A stretch of 64,000 nucleotides of DNA from contig NZ_LQPC01000020.1 in assembly GCF_002101705.1 (NCBI RefSeq), forward strand, positions 248,001-312,000, written 5' to 3'. Made by a program: the position numbers and the translations under genes. The notes under the pieces were generated by a model. It saw nothing but the letters and a program-made list of their open reading frames with translations, did not search any database and was not told the origin of the DNA. Shown here piece by piece: positions 17,228 to 25,897 of this stretch (the first letter of the stretch is position 1; every line of letters begins with the position of its first letter). Origin of the DNA: Mycolicibacterium iranicum (GTDB taxonomy: Bacteria > Actinomycetota > Actinomycetes > Mycobacteriales > Mycobacteriaceae).

Positions 17228-18424
17228 CTAATCGACGTCGTGAATCCCATCACGACTGCCCAAGAAGACGTTCACGCCGTTCCCCGTAACGGCATTTCCG
17301 GTGATGACGTAATCCGTCACGCGATGATCAGTCCATATCCCGAATTTGGTGTTGTCCCGGACATAGTTTTCTTTCACGGTGGCGCGCTTGACGTCGTACA
17401 GCACAATCCCATTTCCGTTACGGCTCACATCATTTCCGGTGATGGTTAGGTTCTCCAGCGGAGCCAGGTCTGCCTGGATGCCGCTGACAGAATTCCCGAC
17501 AAAGATGTTGTCTTCGATGTAGGTGAAGTCGCTGTTGTTGGTGATCCGCAGACCGTAGTCGCAATTCGACACTTCATTGTGGTGGATCCAGTTGTGGGGA
17601 CCCGTGTTGTCGTGCATCGACGTGGTACCGGCGATCCCGCTGTACTCGCCGACTTCGATGCCTCCGCCGTTCGGGCTGACCGCTGTGCCATTGCGCACAC
17701 AGTCTGTGATTTTGTTGTATCTGATCTCATTGCTGTACTCGTCCTCGCCGTGGAGGTCGAGGGCTCCAGAGACGGCACCGGTGATCTGGTTGTGCTCGAT
17801 GAGATTGTGATGCGCCGAGAATTGCACAAGAATCCCGTGGCGGATAACCGGCCCTATCATATTTTCCCGGACCCAGTTGTTGTGAGATCCGCTCTGATCG
17901 ATCAGGATTCCGTACCCGGAGCCGCCACCGCCCAACGAACTGGCATTCCTGATGACGTTGCCCTCGAGCAGCACGTGTGTGGCGTTTTGCAGTTGCAATC
18001 CGAATCGCTTATGCCTCTCGACTCTGAGATCTCTGACGGCGATTCGCGACACCGGGATGTTTCCGACATCTCCCAAACGCACACCGGCGGCATATTCCTT
18101 CCCGGCCGCGTAGGTAATGGTGAAACTCGACAGACTCAGGTTGGTGACACCGGGAGCGGCAAACATGACCGCATGGGGGGCCGAAAGAAAGAAGACCACC
18201 GAGCAGAAGTTGCCGGCAATTACCGTCGAATCGCGCGATTGTCCCCTCACTGAGACCCCGGACTTCAGATTAATCGTGGACTCGACGTGATAGACGCCGT
18301 TCGGGATATAGACGACATCTCCAGGAGCGGCGGCCGATATAGCTTGCTGTATTGCCACCGCATCATCGTCTGAGGCGTTGTGGGGCGTGGCTCCATAGTC
18401 CAAAACGCTGTGCACCCGTCCGGC
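17228..18424 (-). pseudogene. Secreted parallel beta-helix protein, 3' part (split by IS)
   Basis: This is the main body of a right-handed beta-helix protein of the pectate-lyase/NosD-repeat type, starting at GRVHSVLDYGATPHNASDDD. Asn-rich coil repeats such as NLTITGNDVSRNGNGIVLYD fold into the helix, and conserved stretches include [20 protein letters not shown]. The closest relative in the window is the C-terminal half of the 37603-40080 protein, which is recognisably similar throughout. An IS3-family element cuts the gene after the CGGC at 18421-18424, so this fragment lacks its signal peptide. Without the element the gene would encode 442 residues. Confidence 0.9.
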
Positions 18425-18453
18425 TGAGGGGGACCCGTTTGGTGGTCCAGTCG

Positions 18454-19275
18454 TTATGCGACTTTCGGTTGGTGGGTCGCCGACCACTGTAGGGCAAACT
18501 CGGCGGGGGTGAGTTCGCCGTGGGCGGTGTGGGGCCGGTTGGCGTTGTAGTCGCGGCGCCAGTCCTCGATGATGACCCTGGCTTCCAGCAGGGAGTCGAA
18601 ACGCCACGAGTTAAGTAGTTCGTCACGCAGTCGGCCGTTGAACGATTCGACGAAGGCGTTCTGCCATGGTGAGCCGGGATCAATGAAAAGTGAACCGGCA
18701 CCGTTGAATCGACACCAATCACTGACCGCATGCGCTACGAATTCGGGGCCGTTGTCGAAGCGCATGTAGTGCGGGGCGCCGTGGGTGAGTGCGAGGCGGT
18801 CCAGCACGGCGACGACCCCGTCAGCATCGATGGATCGGTCGACCTCGATCGCCAGGGCTTCCCGGGTGAACTCATCGATCACGTTCAACAACTTCAGCGT
18901 GCGGGCGTCGGCGGTGGTGTCGAACTGAAAATCCATCGCCCAGATGGCATTCGGACGAATCGGCGACATCGCGCCCACGGTGACCCCGATGCCGGTCAAC
19001 CGCTTCTTACGGCGCCGCTGCGGCACCCGCAGACCCTCCTCGCGCCACAACCGGCGGATGCGCTTGTTGTTGACCTGCCAGCCCGCCCGGCGAGCCATCT
19101 TCGCTGCTCTGCGCCATCCCCAGCGAGGCCGGTCTGTGGAGAAACGGCGCAGCCAGGCCCGCAACTCGGCCTCCTCAGCAGTGACCGGTGATGGCGTCAG
19201 CCTCATAGTGGAGCGGTGGATGCCCACCACGGTGCAGGCGCGGCGTTCAGACACCCCGAACCGCTCACGCAGCAT
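18454..19275 (-). CDS. IS3-family transposase OrfB (DDE integrase domain)
   Basis: This 273-residue catalytic part is normally made as an OrfAB fusion. The DDE triad is seen as D in [11 protein letters not shown] in [10 protein letters not shown] and E in [16 protein letters not shown]. An HTH_21-like segment ([20 protein letters not shown]) precedes the rve domain. The frame is open upstream of the ATG back into the end of orfA, consistent with -1 frameshifting. It looks intact, so the element may still be active. Confidence 0.95.
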   Translation of the reverse strand: MLRERFGVSERRACTVVGIHRSTMRLTPSPVTAEEAELRAWLRRFSTDRPRWGWRRAAKMARRAGWQVNNKRIRRLWREEGLRVPQRRRKKRLTGIGVTVGAMSPIRPNAIWAMDFQFDTTADARTLKLLNVIDEFTREALAIEVDRSIDADGVVAVLDRLALTHGAPHYMRFDNGPEFVAHAVSDWCRFNGAGSLFIDPGSPWQNAFVESFNGRLRDELLNSWRFDSLLEARVIIEDWRRDYNANRPHTAHGELTPAEFALQWSATHQPKVA

Positions 19276-19304
19276 GGTCGCTGCGCGGCGCTTGCGGTTC
19301 GGGG

Positions 19305-19592
19305 TCAGAAGTTTCCCGACCCGATCTCCTTGAGCATGTCGATGTCGAGGGCCTGATTGGCGACCAGCTTCTTGAGCCGGGCGTTCTCGGCCTCGAGCTC
19401 CTTGAGGCGCTTAGCGTCGTTGGCTTTCATCCCGCCGTACTGCGCCAGCCAACGATGCCACGTCGATTCCGCGATCTGCAGATGCCGGCACACCTCGGCC
19501 AACTCCTGGCCGGTCCCGAGCAGCTTGTTGCCCTCGGCCAGCTTGCGGATGATCTGATCCGGCGTATGCCGCCGGCGCTTGTTCGATGCCAT
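19305..19592 (-). CDS. IS3-family transposase OrfA (HTH and leucine zipper)
   Basis: This 95-residue protein binds the element ends. It has an HTH_Tnp_1 domain ([20 protein letters not shown]) followed by a coiled coil ([20 protein letters not shown]). It ends GSGNF-stop. The slippery heptamer G GGA AAC lies just before the stop (gtttccc at 19311-19317 on the plus strand), allowing a -1 shift into OrfB. Confidence 0.95.
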   Translation of the reverse strand: MASNKRRRHTPDQIIRKLAEGNKLLGTGQELAEVCRHLQIAESTWHRWLAQYGGMKANDAKRLKELEAENARLKKLVANQALDIDMLKEIGSGNF

Positions 19593-19675
19593 GTCGTTAG
19601 TGATTCTTCCTGCCCGACCGCTCGGGCACAGAGTCCCACAACGACTGGACCACTACAGGGGGCTCACCTCACGGC

Positions 19676-19807
19676 GGCGGGATCAGGAGCCTCGAATGGG
19701 ACTGACAGCCCCGAATCGTAGGCCGTCGGCGGATCCGCGTGTGCTGGCGTAGCGATTGGGGTCATCGCCGCAAGCAGAGTGATTACCGCTGCCGATAAGT
19801 ATCTCAC
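19676..19807 (-). pseudogene. Secreted parallel beta-helix protein, 5' part (signal peptide)
   Basis: These are the first 44 codons of the split gene. From GTG 19807 the translation is VRYLSAAVITLLAAMTPIAT followed by PAHADPPTAYDSGLSVPFEA and PDPA. It is a classic signal peptide with an Ala-x-Ala cleavage site (AHA/D). The stretch YDSGLSVPFEAPDPAAGRVH, read across the excised element, aligns without gaps to [20 protein letters not shown] of the intact paralogue. The start is tentative because no strong ribosome site precedes it. Confidence 0.85.
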
Positions 19808-20311
19808 CGAGATCCAATCCAGAACGCGAGCTAATAGATTTACACCGCAATACTTCCTGCCGAGCTCAGCAGTTTGTAGACACTTTTGGCCATCAATCAG
19901 GTCACAGTCGTAGATCGGGCCAGGGCACGCCCTTAGCCGCGCAGCGACAGCGGGCTTCCTGCTTCAACAGCAGGACAGAAAGGCGACGACCCCAACCCGC
20001 GTCTTTTGCTTGTTGCGCACACCGTTGGCGGGTCCTTGCGGTGCCGATTTGTGGATTCCATTATTTTTGAGACAGAATCTGCAGCGACGTCTTTGTTCAC
20101 TGCACTTATCTTGGGCCTGCTACATGTCCGCGAATACTTGTGTCGAGGCCCGCCAGCCCGCAGACACCTCGTGTGGACGCAGAGAGCGCGCAGCGAACGC
20201 GCAGGTCATCAGCCCAAGCGTTTCGACCATCCGGAAACTTCGCACCTCGATGACATACGGTATCGCTGCCTTATTTGCAGCTAACAACGTAACAAGTTGA
20301 GATACTCGCAC

Positions 20312-20323
20312 CTCAGCGCTGAG
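20312..20323. promoter_or_regulatory. Perfect 12-bp palindrome, possible operator
   Basis: CTCAGCGCTGAG is self-complementary and lies about 160 bp before the GT2 gene that heads the main glycan operon. A regulator site is possible, but no partner protein is identified. Confidence 0.3.
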
Positions 20324-20356
20324 CAATTGGTCTACTAAAGAGTCTTCTAGCAGGGG

Positions 20357-20385
20357 TTGCAGGCGTGATGACGGGATGCTAGCGT
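20357..20385 (+). promoter_or_regulatory. Candidate sigma-70-like promoter of the main glycan operon
   Basis: TTGCAG at 20357-20362 and TAGCGT at 20380-20385 are spaced by 17 bases. A transcript starting near 20392 would have a leader of about 90 bases before ATG 20482. Both hexamers match consensus only in part. Confidence 0.3.
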
Positions 20386-20481
20386 CGGGTGTCCGTGGAG
20401 GTGAATCTACCGATCACTCCAAAACAGCTAATCAAGTGGCCTTTACTGGATCACATCGCTTCTGAGCAGGGGGGGGTCGGA

Positions 20482-21360
20482 ATGGCTGAGCAGGCATCCG
20501 CACATAACTACGAATCGGTCGCGCCTTCGACACACTTGGCGCAGCGCGGAGTGCACGTCGCCGACACTGCACAGATCCACCAGAATTCGCTTAGCCGGGA
20601 ACGGCGGTCCAAAGCGGGACAGATGACCGTGAGCCTGGTCATCCCGGTTAAGAACGAGGCCCGGAACATCGCGTGGGTTCTTGAGCAGATCGGTGACAAC
20701 ATCAGCGAGGTCATCCTCGTCGATGGCAATTCGACCGACGCGACGGTCATCACCGCGCGAAGCTGCCGCCCGGACATCAAGGTGGTCGCGCAAGAGGGTG
20801 TCGGCAAGGGCAGCGCCCTGCGAACCGGATTCCTGGCCGCCAGCGGCGACATGATCGTGATGATGGACGCCGACGGCAGTATGGCTCCAGCCGAAATCCC
20901 TCATTATCTGCACTTTCTGTCCAACGGATACGACTTCGTCAAGGGCTCCCGGTTCATCCCCGGCGGCGGATCATTGGATATCACCCCGTTCCGCCGCTTG
21001 GGCAACCGTTTCCTGCTGGGTGTATTCAACAGCCTGTACAAGTCCGACCTGACTGACCTGTGCTACGGGTTCTGCGCCTTCCACCGTCGCTACCTCGACC
21101 TTCTCGCGCTGTCCGCAACGGGTTTCGAGATCGAGGCCGAAATGGTTGTCCGCGCCATGCAGTCCGGTCTGCGTATCGCCGAAGTCCCGAGTCTTGAACT
21201 CCCACGGCGGGCAGGCAAGTCCAACCTGAACTCGATTCGCGATGGCATCCGGGTACTGCGAACCGTGCTGCGCAGTCACAGATCGGGACTCAGCGGGCGC
21301 GTCGTCCAGTCGGTCCGGAAGCAGGTGCACTCGGCTGATCGCCAGCGGAGCACTGCATGA
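20482..21360 (+). CDS. Glycosyltransferase family 2, polyprenyl-phosphate type
   Basis: This 292-residue GT-A enzyme resembles dolichol/polyprenyl-phosphate mannose synthases. SLVIPVKNEARNIAWVLEQI starts the nucleotide-binding domain, and VILVDGNSTDAT and MIVMMDADGSMAP supply the metal-binding Asp motif. FVKGSRFIPGGGS and CYGFCAFHRR follow as in DPM1-like proteins. There is no C-terminal membrane segment. It probably loads a sugar onto a lipid carrier for the GT-C-like membrane enzyme downstream; that link is inferred. A run of G at 20469-20476 serves as ribosome site for ATG 20482; a GTG at 20389 is an alternative. Confidence 0.88.
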   Translation: MAEQASAHNYESVAPSTHLAQRGVHVADTAQIHQNSLSRERRSKAGQMTVSLVIPVKNEARNIAWVLEQIGDNISEVILVDGNSTDATVITARSCRPDIKVVAQEGVGKGSALRTGFLAASGDMIVMMDADGSMAPAEIPHYLHFLSNGYDFVKGSRFIPGGGSLDITPFRRLGNRFLLGVFNSLYKSDLTDLCYGFCAFHRRYLDLLALSATGFEIEAEMVVRAMQSGLRIAEVPSLELPRRAGKSNLNSIRDGIRVLRTVLRSHRSGLSGRVVQSVRKQVHSADRQRSTA

Positions 21361-21474
21361 GCGACGGGCATGCTCAGGAGACAGACCGTCTCCCGGCCGG
21401 GCCTGATTCAGGAGTAAACGCGGCCCACTGCAGTCTGGCTGCGGTAGAGATAGCAGGATTGCGGGGGTAGCTGA

Positions 21475-22623
21475 ATGAAGGCCTCCGCCTTGCGGATCGG
21501 CCTTGTCGTCCCTCGCTTCGCGCCATTTCATGGCGGCGTCGAGACTTACACGATGCAGGCTGCCGCTGCCTTGGCCACCCGCGACGTCGATGTGACCGTC
21601 GTCACGCAAGTTCCGCGTGCCAGTGAGCTACCCCGGGTCGAACATCGTGGGGGCTACGGTGTCGAGAGGCACGTCCTGCCGCTGGGCGACATTTTCGACG
21701 CGCCGTCGCCCGGAGCAATTCGGGCAGCTTCGCGGCGAGGCCGCTTCGACGTAGTGTGGGTCCACAGCTACCACACTCCGCTGGCCTGGCTGGTGGCTGA
21801 GGTGGTGAAAGTGCCAGTCATCTTCACACCTCACTATCACGGCACGGGGCATAGCAGGATCCGCAGCGCACTCCACCGTGCCTACCGTCCCGCCGGGGGT
21901 CGGCTGATGGCTACGAGCGACAAGATCATCGTAGACACGGAAGCGGAGGCCAACCTCGTCCTGCGTGACTTCTCCGACGTCGTCTCCGAAGACAAAATTG
22001 TCATCATTCCACCCGCAGTGGCCGATCCGGCTGCGGGACAGCCGTATCCGAGCGAGCAGCCCATCGTGCTGACCGTCGCCCGGCAGGAGCGATACAAACG
22101 GACCGACCTCCTTATCCGTGCGATTTTCGACGTGCACAACCGCGGGGTGCCCGCGCGACTGGTCGTCGTTGGGCACGGTACTGCCGTCGATGCCTACCGA
22201 GAACTCGCAGCTCGGCTGGGTGCCAGCGACATCGTGACGTTCACCGGCCCAGTCGATCAGGAAACGCTGGGCCGCTGGTGGACTTCAGCATCCGTCTACG
22301 CAACAGCTAGCGAGCAGGAGGCATGGGGCATCGGGCTCGCCGAAGCGCTTGCATCGGGGCTGCCGGTCGCTGCGAGCGCTATCCCGGCGCACCGCGAGGT
22401 CATCCGCGGTGCGGGCTCGGATGCGGAATTCCGCTTATGCGAAGCAGGGACGTCTGACGCTGAGGCAAGCACTCGATATGCCGACGCGATCATCGATTTG
22501 CTGCGCTTTGGCCAAGCACGTCCTCAACGCGCATCACTGTGCGATCTCCCGAACACGGCTGAGGTCGGGGATCGACTTTACGACCAGTTCGCCGAGACGG
22601 CCCGGATTGCGAACCGCCGGTGA
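21475..22623 (+). CDS. Glycosyltransferase family 4
   Basis: This 382-residue GT-B enzyme begins with an N-terminal Gly-rich loop FAPFHGGVETYTMQAAAALA. The C-terminal donor domain contains PIVLTVARQERYKRTDLLIR and the E-x7-E motif within EQEAWGIGLAEALASGLPVA. It probably transfers a sugar from an NDP donor during assembly of the repeat unit at the inner membrane face. It overlaps the next gene by GTGA. It lies 114 bp after the GT2 gene and starts the tightly overlapping series that runs to 30651. Confidence 0.92.
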   Translation: MKASALRIGLVVPRFAPFHGGVETYTMQAAAALATRDVDVTVVTQVPRASELPRVEHRGGYGVERHVLPLGDIFDAPSPGAIRAASRRGRFDVVWVHSYHTPLAWLVAEVVKVPVIFTPHYHGTGHSRIRSALHRAYRPAGGRLMATSDKIIVDTEAEANLVLRDFSDVVSEDKIVIIPPAVADPAAGQPYPSEQPIVLTVARQERYKRTDLLIRAIFDVHNRGVPARLVVVGHGTAVDAYRELAARLGASDIVTFTGPVDQETLGRWWTSASVYATASEQEAWGIGLAEALASGLPVAASAIPAHREVIRGAGSDAEFRLCEAGTSDAEASTRYADAIIDLLRFGQARPQRASLCDLPNTAEVGDRLYDQFAETARIANRR

Positions 22624-24641
22624 CCGACACACTGGATGCCGCTGCCGCGCCGCTCGATCGGACCAGCGCCGAACCTGAGGCACCGCCGTTTTCCCAGCGT
22701 GCCTCAGACCGCTCCTACCGGGTGATCGTGGCGCTGGCCATGATTCTCCCTCCCCTCGGTTGCGTGCTAGTCGTGTTGGGCCATCACCACGCTGCCGGAC
22801 TGAGCGAGCCTGACAATCTCCAATTCGCCCTCCACTGGGCAGGCCTGCTCAGTGTCTTCCTCCCGCTCGCCGGGCTCGCCTGCGCCCGCAAAACCGGCGG
22901 CGTGACACGGGCGCTGACGATCGCCGGAATCGGGCTGTTCGGCATGTTCGGCAGATTCCTCAACAACCGTCCGGTGGGCGTAGACGAGTACATCCACTTG
23001 CGTCAATCAATCGAGGCGCTCTCCAACGGCGAAGTCGGCCACCCCGTATCCGTTCTTCCGATCACCGAGGAATTCTTCGGCCTGCACCAGGTCGCGAGCG
23101 CGTTCGCCCGGCTGGCGGATCTACCGCTGTGGACCGCTGGCGTCACGGTGATCACGCTGGCTCATACTCTGTCGGTGCTGGCTGTGTATCAGCTAATCCG
23201 GATGGTCGGAGCCCCCGCCCCGGGAGCGGCAGCCGGCGCTGTTCTTTACACACTCAATCCGTCCTGGTTGTACTTCAACGTCGCCTTTTCCTACGAGAGC
23301 CTGGCGCTACCGCTGGTGTTGTGGACACTGGCAGCTTCCGTCGCAGCGGGACGGGCAACGGGGAGGCCTTCGTTCCGAGCGCTGGCTGCAGCGATGGTCG
23401 CCACCGCGGCACTACCTGCCATCCACCACCTGAGCACGATCATGCTGCTGCTAATCCTGACCCTGCTCATCCTCGCCCGGCTGATGGCCTGGTTGCCGCG
23501 AGTGGCGGTGGCCGGTCTGCGGGCGTCACACCCAGATCGGTTATGGCCGCTTGTGACGATCTGGTACTGGCTAGCCCTATCAATCCAGTTCTGGTGGTCA
23601 GAGAACTATGGGTGGCTGGCGAACTACCTGGGTCCGGCCTTGAGCGAGGGATTCAGTCAGCTGTCCCACATCGTTCAAAAGATTGTCGACGGCGTCAGCC
23701 AACCCGCTTCCGGTCAACGCCGGCTGTTCGCCAATGCTGCCAATCCGATCTACGAGATCATTGCCGGCTACCTCTTCCCATTCGTGGTCTTGGCCGTTTT
23801 TCTGTGGGCCACGAATGTCATGTGGCGCAACCGGCATCGATTCGGCTCCGCTCCTTGGGCATTCGCAGTTGTTGGCTTCATGTTCTTTGCCAGCATGCCC
23901 ATGCTGTTGACCACGGGTGGCGGCGAAGGCGCGCACCGTTCGTGGGGCTATAGCTTTGTCGGGATCGCCGTGGTCTGCGGGGTGGCCTGGTCTTTGGCGC
24001 CGCAGTCTGCCGGTGTCGTCGCAAATCGCTTACCAGCCGTCTCGAAGGCGGTTCGCCGACCGGCCGTCCGGATATTTGTCGCGTTGTGCACTTTCACCGT
24101 CCTCGCTTTCGGCAGCGCAGCACTGGGCATCAACGTTCCGCACCGTTTCCCAGGTACGGCGAACGTCGGCGACGATGCACGCTCGATGTCGTACGAGGCC
24201 AGAGCGGTAGCCGAGTATCTCGCCGCGCACGCGCCACCTGACACCCCGGTCCTCGCGGATCGCTACGTCACCTCGGAACTGCTCTCGGTGGGCAGGATGT
24301 CACCGCTGTCCCCGAGCGAAGAGTTTCCCATCTATGAGCTTTACATGAGCGATGCGCCAATACGCCCGCAAGTGCTCAAGCAGATCTGGGATTCTGAAAT
24401 TGAGTATTTCGTGGTCGATTCCAGGATGGCCACGACCCGTCCGCGGATGGGGTACTGGTTCGTTCGCAACGAGCCGGGAGTCGGCGGCACCGACCTGTCT
24501 CCGCAGCTGGCTCTCGATCGGTTCGATTGCCTTCCGTGGCTGCAGGCTGTCTATGGGGCAGGTCCACTGACCCTGTACAAAGTCGATCGCGATACCTTGG
24601 CCGGCACTCGTGCAATGAGCTGCGTGGAAGCAACGCCATGA
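22620..24641 (+). CDS. Multi-pass membrane protein, GT-C-like glycosyltransferase
   Basis: This 673-residue protein has about a dozen membrane helices in its first two thirds and a soluble C-terminal domain. An acidic motif in the first extracytoplasmic loop, PVGVDEYIHLRQSIE, is placed like the catalytic Asp-Glu of GT-C enzymes that use polyprenyl-phosphate sugars. TLNPSWLYFNVAFSYESLAL resembles other GT-C families. It could equally be a Wzy-like polymerase, and nothing else in the island clearly fills that role. The GTG start overlaps the upstream stop, and its own stop overlaps the next ATG. Confidence 0.72.
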   Translation: MTDTLDAAAAPLDRTSAEPEAPPFSQRASDRSYRVIVALAMILPPLGCVLVVLGHHHAAGLSEPDNLQFALHWAGLLSVFLPLAGLACARKTGGVTRALTIAGIGLFGMFGRFLNNRPVGVDEYIHLRQSIEALSNGEVGHPVSVLPITEEFFGLHQVASAFARLADLPLWTAGVTVITLAHTLSVLAVYQLIRMVGAPAPGAAAGAVLYTLNPSWLYFNVAFSYESLALPLVLWTLAASVAAGRATGRPSFRALAAAMVATAALPAIHHLSTIMLLLILTLLILARLMAWLPRVAVAGLRASHPDRLWPLVTIWYWLALSIQFWWSENYGWLANYLGPALSEGFSQLSHIVQKIVDGVSQPASGQRRLFANAANPIYEIIAGYLFPFVVLAVFLWATNVMWRNRHRFGSAPWAFAVVGFMFFASMPMLLTTGGGEGAHRSWGYSFVGIAVVCGVAWSLAPQSAGVVANRLPAVSKAVRRPAVRIFVALCTFTVLAFGSAALGINVPHRFPGTANVGDDARSMSYEARAVAEYLAAHAPPDTPVLADRYVTSELLSVGRMSPLSPSEEFPIYELYMSDAPIRPQVLKQIWDSEIEYFVVDSRMATTRPRMGYWFVRNEPGVGGTDLSPQLALDRFDCLPWLQAVYGAGPLTLYKVDRDTLAGTRAMSCVEATP

Positions 24642-25897
24642 ACGACCAGCAGCAGGCGGGCGGGGGCGTCGCGGTGGGCGAGTTCTCGGCGGACACGCCA
24701 CGCCCTGAGCGTTCGAGAACGCTGAGGATAGCTCCGAGTCGGCGCCGGCGTTCCAAGCACCGACGGCGACGAAGCGTGCGCTCCCTCGTGCCATCATCTC
24801 TGATGTCGACGGTGTCGGCATCAGAGCGAAGCACCCCGGTTCGGTTGCGGCTATTGATCTGGTCCGCATTGGGGGTGGCGTGTTTGGGTTCGGCCCATGC
24901 ACTGCTCCCGGAGCGGCATGCGTTGTACGGTCTGCCATCCAATGGACTGGGGTGGGCCGTGTTGTTTCTCGGCGTCGCTGGGATCTGGCTTGTCCCGGGA
25001 TTATGGTTGTCCGCGGTCGTGGCGCGCACCGGCGCCGGCCTGGCGGCATGGCTCGGAACTCGGATAGCCACCACACTCATCTGGTATGCGCTCGCTGGCC
25101 CCATCATTCACAGGCTGGGCGACAACGCTCGGGTCACGACGAACGGAATTCTCATCGCCACGGTGGCGGCGACGTCGGCAGTTGGCCTTGGGGTCGCTCT
25201 CGGGATGTGCCCGAGGCCCTCGCGTCGTTGGCAGCGATTCGTCGCCGCATTAGTGGTCGGCGCCGTCGCGGCGCAGAGCGCGATCTGGGTATCGGCACGA
25301 GTCTGGGACCAACAACTGGACTTCTCTCACATCTGGCGCCTGAACTGGCAGATCGTTGGAGCATGTGCGCTGTTGACGGCCTTCGGTGCGATGAACCGCC
25401 CGAACCTTCCGCCCGCTCCGACGGCTCGCCGGCTACGCCCGTTCTTCATCGCGTTCGGTGTGCTAGCGGCCGCAGTCGCATTGTTCGTAGGAACCAGCAT
25501 CAAATGGTCGCCAGCTCAACGAATGCCCTCTGCGGTAGGCATCGTGCAAGTACCGGCTCCCCCCAGCTCAGATGCCGCATTCGGATTGACTCCGATGGGC
25601 CCGGATGGCGCCTCCATACTCCAGCGCGTCGACTTCAGCGTCACCGATGACACCGGTCGCGCGCTCCCCGCCACCACGTTTCTGCAGCGCGCGGAGGGGG
25701 AGGACTATCAGACGGTACTGGTCGTATCGCTGCAGCCGGAGAGCCGCCAGCTACTCTGCAAGACGAGCGGCGTCGGTCGGGCAATGGTAGACACTGCCAA
25801 CGCAAACGTGCACCTACCGGTCAAGATCAACGTGCGAGACCGTACGACCGGGCTGCACACTCAAGGTGTGCTTACAGGCGATTGGTGCACCCGATGA
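24638..25897 (+). CDS. Membrane protein of unknown function
   Basis: This 419-residue protein has a basic, Arg-rich N-terminus (SRRRRSKHRRRRSVR) followed by about seven to eight hydrophobic helices. The final third is a soluble extracytoplasmic domain with two Cys (LLCKTSG and GDWCTR). I do not recognise a family. The gene is translationally coupled on both sides (ATGA overlaps) between the GT-C-like enzyme and the flippase, so its product likely works with one of them at the membrane. It may act as a polymerase partner or chain-length factor, but this is a guess from position. Confidence 0.7.
   Translation: MNDQQQAGGGVAVGEFSADTPRPERSRTLRIAPSRRRRSKHRRRRSVRSLVPSSLMSTVSASERSTPVRLRLLIWSALGVACLGSAHALLPERHALYGLPSNGLGWAVLFLGVAGIWLVPGLWLSAVVARTGAGLAAWLGTRIATTLIWYALAGPIIHRLGDNARVTTNGILIATVAATSAVGLGVALGMCPRPSRRWQRFVAALVVGAVAAQSAIWVSARVWDQQLDFSHIWRLNWQIVGACALLTAFGAMNRPNLPPAPTARRLRPFFIAFGVLAAAVALFVGTSIKWSPAQRMPSAVGIVQVPAPPSSDAAFGLTPMGPDGASILQRVDFSVTDDTGRALPATTFLQRAEGEDYQTVLVVSLQPESRQLLCKTSGVGRAMVDTANANVHLPVKINVRDRTTGLHTQGVLTGDWCTR

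Larger units (their letters stand above)
18425..19671 (-). mobile_element. IS3-family insertion sequence (IS407-like), 1247 bp
   Basis: The ends are inverted repeats of about 30 bp. The plus-strand left end begins TGAGGGGGACCCGTTTGGTG, and the reverse-complemented right end begins TGAGGTGAGCCCCCTGTAGT. Both continue into GGTCCAGTCGTT. A 4-bp target duplication, CGGC, flanks it at 18421-18424 and 19672-19675. Four-base duplications fit the IS407 subgroup. It carries orfA and orfB on the minus strand. Removing it plus one CGGC restores the beta-helix gene exactly in frame, which fixes the boundaries. Confidence 0.95.
19808..20481. other. Long intergenic region, no supported gene
   Basis: These 674 bases separate the split beta-helix gene (leftward) from the GT2 gene (rightward). 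I see no credible coding sequence; short open frames here lack ribosome sites. It contains a 7-bp hairpin TCCTGCT-TCAAC-AGCAGGA at 19957-19975 and a perfect 12-bp palindrome CTCAGCGCTGAG at 20312-20323. Base composition is lower in GC than the flanking genes. It probably holds promoters for both directions. Confidence 0.7.

Noticed and set aside
18433..19661. AGGGGG on both sides of the IS as a 6-bp target duplication
   Set aside because: Using it leaves an in-frame TGA after excision. The CGGC duplication with TGAGG termini gives matching inverted repeats and a clean frame.
20006..20284. 92-codon frame in the intergenic region before the GT2 gene
   Set aside because: No ribosome site, several alternative frames of equal length, and no recognisable protein features.
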